Below are positions 60,201 through 64,000 of a DNA stretch of 64,000 nucleotides, piece after piece. The notes beneath the pieces are model-generated. The model was given only the letters and a program-made list of their open reading frames with translations, searched no databases and was not told the DNA's origin. The stretch comes from Spongospora subterranea f. sp. subterranea. Taxonomy: Eukaryota > Endomyxa: Phytomyxea > Phytomyxea > Plasmodiophorida. The position numbers were made by a program, and so were the translations under genes. Numbering within the stretch: position 1 is the first letter of the stretch; each line of letters opens with the position of its first letter. The stretch covers positions 62,001 through 126,000 of the forward strand of contig JAUGWO010000069.1 of NCBI GenBank assembly GCA_049724395.1, given 5' to 3'.

Positions 60201-61426
60201 GGAATGGCAACGGGCGCCTGTGGGTTATCGCCATCAACGGAACCGGATGGACTGCGATTACGAGGAGGGGAAGGCGGTGTCGATAGGTCGTCTGGCTGGT
60301 TGGGTTGGCGGGCTGGGTTTGGTGAAGGAGGTGCTGGCGAACCTCGACGGTCCCGATTCGACAACCGCTTCGGACCAAGAGGGGGCGGTGGAATTGGTGA
60401 AGACCCTCCTTTACTAGCACCATTGGCTTGAAACGGATCCGATGGTTTATCAGGTCGTGAATCAGGGGATGGGCGGTTTGAACGGGAATTATTGTTCGGT
60501 TGTGTTGAAGGAGTTGGCCCTGAGTCAGGATTGGTCCCTTGTTTACTCTTCAATCCGGGTTTATCCCGTTCAGATCTACTGATCCGACGGAAATCATCCC
60601 AAGGATCAGCACGTTGGTCAGCAGCGCCATCCATCTGTTTGTCAGGTCGTCGACTGGTGGTTGTGGGCGGTTCGCTGGGTTTATCCACCTTAGGATTAGA
60701 GAAGGGATTACCCCATTTCGATTCGCTAACCGGTTCTGAGCGGTTCTTCGGTTGTTGATCAGATTTCGCCAATGGCATTGAGGTATCGGTCAACGGATCA
60801 GGACGTTTTCGAGTTTGATCGGTCTCAGGTCGTTTACCCCACGACCATCCATTGTTGGCGGTCTCGGGTGGCTTCCCGCCTTGGTCATTATTATCGCTGG
60901 ACAACGGATCGGTTCCCAGCGGGTTCTTCCTCGGTTGATCAGGCTGAGGTCGTGAGAAGGGCGTCGTCGATGAGGCGTCGGCAGCGGGATCGGGAGGAGG
61001 TCGTGAAAAGGGATTACCCCATGACGAGGCGCTGGCCGGCTCTGACGCCGTCTTAACCTGTTCCGGTTTCGTTCTTGAGAGCGGATCACCCCTCGGCTCG
61101 GCTTCTTTCTTAACCCGATTCGCCTCGGGTTTCGCGAACGGATCAGTTCGTTCCGAATTTCCAATCGGATCGTTCCGCTTCGATTCGGAAATATCGTTGT
61201 TGTTGGACACAGTTTCCGATTTGGATGGATCATCTGGTTTGGCGAAATCAGAAGGGCTGACAGAGCTGGCAGCTATAACCGGATCGGTTTTTTTATCTCT
61301 ATTTCTACGACGAGGTTTGTTTTCTTTCGGCTGCAAAACGTCGTCACGTTGATACGCTCTCGGCGCCTGAAAGGCGCCGTCGGCCTCGGCGGCGCTGAAA
61401 TCGAACCAATTCATCTTTCCTTTCAT
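57261..61426 (-). CDS. Large, mostly disordered repeat protein; frame interrupted
   Basis: Starts MKGKMNWFDFSAAEADGAFQ at 61426 and runs about 690 residues of Ser/Pro/Asp/Arg-rich low complexity, with repeated GNPFS, KRPDPL and DDSRSSPATP words. A one-base shift near 59350 leads to SPAGASQDQDKPNQFWNLFG and a block of 31-residue repeats. A second shift near 58420 leads to SGKTSSSLQQANPLVIIVQE. Introns near 58245-58180 and 57910-57855 (the latter with a GTTAACT branch-like site) continue the frame to PTVPVFSDNALGTLSF. One in-frame TGA follows near 57770. It ends in a basic Cys-containing tail (RRCIKCRLVV), stop 57261. No globular domain is recognised. Whether the breaks are assembly indels or decay is open. 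It could also be two or three adjacent genes. Confidence 0.5.
58441..59070 (-). repeat. 93-bp in-frame tandem repeat, nearly seven copies
   Basis: A period of 93 bp is clear from the recurring GACGATCAGTTGGAATCCGT (e.g. 58506, 58599, 58692). On the minus strand it encodes 31-residue units with RPERDNNGQIAGDSNRRPSS at the core. The units alternate RDNN and RDIN, suggesting expansion in pairs. Confidence 0.93.
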
Positions 61427-61578
61427 GGTGACTAGAATGGATATGACCCTCCAGTTGACCAGCGGCCGGAACCAGATACAGTAAAAGTAGGAGTCACGCC
61501 CTGATAAAAAAAACAACAAATAAACAATCGGTAATTGGGGGAGAGCACAGCGATTCGGCGCCCCGATACAGTTTTATA

Positions 61579-62422
61579 AATCATCAATGAGCCTGTCGAA
61601 CTCGGCGTCGGAATCCGTTGGCGTCGCTGTAGCTGTTGGATTGGCGTTGCTGGGCACCCTGCTGAGCAGATCGTCCAGATCGGAACCGGACGACGACCTT
61701 CTCCTGACGGGGTCCTGGACTGGAACAGCGCCAGGATGGGCGATGATGGGGGATTCGGGGACGGGAACCGGAGATGGCGCAACGTCGGCTGGGGAAATGG
61801 GGGAGGATTGAGCGGGAAGAGGAGGCGGCGAGGATTCGGCCGGGTTGGAATACGGGGAGGGATCGAGTTCCGGCGGTAGGCGAAGGCGAATGTGCAGCGG
61901 AAGCCGGGAGAGAGATCGGGACAGGTCGTCCAGGTCCAGGGCGAACAGCTGCTGAAGGGAGTCGGCCAGCAGCGCCTGATCATGGGGTTTGTGGTCGAAC
62001 GTCTGCCGGATGGACGCGTCCCAATCATCGGCTGTTGTTGTCGAGGGAAATCAGCCAATTTTCGATCAATGTGAACCGGCAAATCCAAACTAACGGGTCT
62101 CGGTCAGCAATCGCCGCGTCTGTTCCCGGCGAGCTTGGCGATCGGCCCGGATTTCCGACTGCTCATCGACGCCGATATCGTCCAGCGACCGGGCCGCGTT
62201 CGCGCCCAGAACCCGTTTGGAGAACACTCCCGGCTGTACGCGATCATGGTCGGGCGTGTCGGCGCCTCGATCGAAGATGGCGGGCCGATGGAACCCGGAC
62301 CGGGACCTGTGCTCGCGCAGCGACACGCCTTTCGCATGGCGTCCATGGCCGCCGCCTCTGCCGCGGGACGTCGTACCGCCCCCGCGGCTCCCCTGGCCTC
62401 CCCGCCGTTCACCGCCGCTCAT
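61579..62422 (-). CDS. Aven-like protein (RG-rich N-terminus)
   Basis: Exon 1 (ATG 62422) begins MSGGERRGGQGSRGGGTTSR, an RGG-rich head. An intron of about 62 bp (about 62098-62037) joins LLTET to PDDWDASIRQTFDHKPHDQA. There follow LADSLQQLFALDLDDLSRSL, SRLPLHIRLRLPPEL, a Pro/Ser linker, SGSDLDDLLSRVP and a final DAEFDRLIDDL, stop 61579. The same sequence of features occurs in Aven: RGG head, a W-D segment, a short helical LP..iRL...EL core, and an acidic C-terminal D.LLs / E.LDD.LD. Aven binds RNA G-quadruplexes and regulates apoptosis and ATM in animals. Similarity is short, so moderate confidence. Confidence 0.6.
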
Positions 62423-62658
62423 TACTCAGGGGAATCGATGGGCCCAATCCCTGATCGTTGTCATTAATGGTCAATTCTGCGCGGCCAAACCCCGTCGAAA
62501 CCGGTTTCGCCATCTCGTCATCGATCCCTCGATCGGATCCCGATCATCTCTGATCCATTCTTTCGGAGGATTTATTCACTCCCAGGAACAATCACGTTCC
62601 GATTGGCGGTTTCTGATCGTACTGGGTTCTGATAGGCGGTTGGGTTTTATTTTCGGGT

Positions 62659-64000
62659 TCAGACGGATTCCAGCCAATGCTTGTTCATCACTCTGGCGAT
62701 GAACTGAGCCTGGGGCATATCGCTATTGGTCTTGAGCAGGTTCACCGCCTCGGCCAGCTGCGATCGCTTGGCCTTGCCGGCGATCATGAGCTGTAGTACC
62801 CCACAGCAGGCGCCCCGTTTCCCTTCCCAATATCTGCAACACCAGGCGTCACCACCCCCACGATCAGCCAATCGGTTCCCCCGAGACCTACTCTGGAATC
62901 GGGTCCAATCGCCACAATACATCGAACGCCTTGGCCGCATACGAGTACTCTTTGCACCGATAGGAGTCGTTGGCAATCAGCAGCAGTAGGCTGAATGAGT
63001 TGGCGCTAGTCTCCATCTCCAGGTATTTCTCCCACGCCTGGTTAGCTTGTCCCATATATATATCGATTCGGGCCGACCAAGCTATGAAATCGTATTGTTT
63101 CCTCCTCGTCTAAATCAGCATCATCATTTCCGTCAATATTCATGTGGGCTGGCGGTGATTGCGAGAAATACCTGATTCTGCACGTTGGCCAACGCTTGCG
63201 CCGCTTCAGCGTAGCGCCCGACTTTCGCCAAGGCGACGCCAAAGTTCCAGTTGAACCTTTTGTTGGTGCCGGGGAATCAGTGAAATGTGGTCGATTGACC
63301 TGAATTTGCCAAACCTGTCGTCGTTCTGAAAATAGGTCTGGATACTGGATAGGTAGACGAGGACGTCGTCAAACTGTTGCAGGAGAAAGTAGCAGGACGC
63401 CATCGCCTGTCGCCCAGGGATCGTATCGCACTCGGATGCCGATTCGCCCACCAGCTGGAAGTATTGCTGGGCGAGGTGCAGGTCCTCGGCCGATTGTGTC
63501 AGCTGTCCATGGGCGGCGTGGGCGACGCCCTTCAGGATGTACCTGGAATCGCCAACGAAATCAGAACGAAAACGCGCTGGGGTTCGACGAACGCGGGATT
63601 CCCCACTCTTGCGGCGTCAGCGGTTCGACCTGCTTCATCAGCTTGTACGCCTCCTTGACGTCGCCGACCTTCAGGTAATGGATGCACAGATTGAGGCGCG
63701 CTTCCGGGACGATATCGACCAGCGGGGGCAGCACCTTCAGGGCGTTCTCCCCGGCCCGGAACACGACCATGTTGTGGCTGATCAGGGTGCCGGCGCTGTG
63801 GGTCGTCGTACCGCCCGCCGTCGTCGTCACCGCCGGCTCCCTGTCCGAGTACGCCTGCAACTGCTGGATGGCCGCTTTCCCATCGTACAGGCGGAAATGG
63901 CTGCAGGCCTTGAGGTTGGCGGCGATCACCGAATCCGGGTTCACGAGCAGATACGGGTTGAGGATCTCCAACGTCACCTGATCGCGGTCGTGGTCGATGT
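62659..64000 (-). CDS. IFT56: Intraflagellar transport protein IFT56 (TTC26/DYF-13), 3' part
   Basis: The 5' end lies beyond the window. Exons read [60 protein letters not shown], then [71 protein letters not shown], and a last exon [20 protein letters not shown] ending NKHWLESV (stop 62659). This follows human IFT56 throughout (TPR solenoid; [13 protein letters not shown] is diagnostic). IFT56 is an IFT-B component needed for ciliary motility and tubulin-related cargo. Some intron-exon joins (e.g. near 63555 and 63165) are by eye. Confidence 0.92.

Overview
The window is nuclear DNA of a eukaryote that builds cilia. Most genes are broken by short GT-AG introns of about 50-70 bp, several with a CTAAC-like branch point. 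A U2 spliceosomal RNA gene is present, and ciliary or centrosomal genes occur (TBC1D31, IFT56/TTC26, a HAUS5-like augmin subunit). The best taxonomic clue is the polyubiquitin gene at 55603-56546. Its four ubiquitin units are separated by one extra residue (Thr, Ala, Ser) instead of being joined Gly76-Met1. From established literature, extra residues at polyubiquitin junctions are a hallmark of Cercozoa/Foraminifera (Rhizaria), including plasmodiophorids. I therefore infer a rhizarian, but cannot name the species.

Layout. 0.1-15.5 kb is an AT-richer, intron-dense block. It holds a PUB+CAP fusion (-), TBC1D31 (+), a small EF-hand-like gene (+), a drug/metabolite-family transporter (-), MLH1 (+), a G-protein alpha subunit (+), U2 snRNA (-) and a small protein with a PDCD4-like motif (+). 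15.5-45 kb looks richer in GATC/GATCG and has fewer introns. It holds a coiled-coil protein (-), two LSM12-like genes (+) flanking a hairpin-forming inverted repeat, an alkaline-phosphatase-superfamily enzyme (-), a small coiled-coil gene (+), tRNA 2'-phosphotransferase (-), a 7TM-RGS receptor (-), TAF4 (-), an extended-synaptotagmin-like SMP/C2 protein (-), HAUS5-like (+), mitoribosomal mL49 (-), a single-TM protein (-), glutaredoxin (+), SMYD4-like (+) and a USP36-like deubiquitinase (-). 39-55 kb also contains a transposon-rich stretch with PIF/Harbinger, plant-type mariner and Ty3/gypsy relics, several long inverted duplications and a 14-copy perfect 34-bp minisatellite. 55.6-64 kb holds polyubiquitin (+), LYRM4/ISD11 (+), a long disordered repeat protein (-), an Aven-like gene (-) and the 3' part of IFT56 (-).

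Themes. G alpha and a 7TM-RGS regulator lie 12 kb apart and could act together. Polyubiquitin, the USP and the PUB-domain protein all touch ubiquitin biology. TBC1D31, HAUS5 and IFT56 serve centrosome and cilium. The sequence carries several small frameshifts in otherwise intact conserved genes (polyubiquitin twice, G alpha, the phosphotransferase, the disordered protein). This is more like residual assembly indels than pseudogenisation, and it limits exact gene models. Exon joins given below were read by eye from splice signals and protein continuity.
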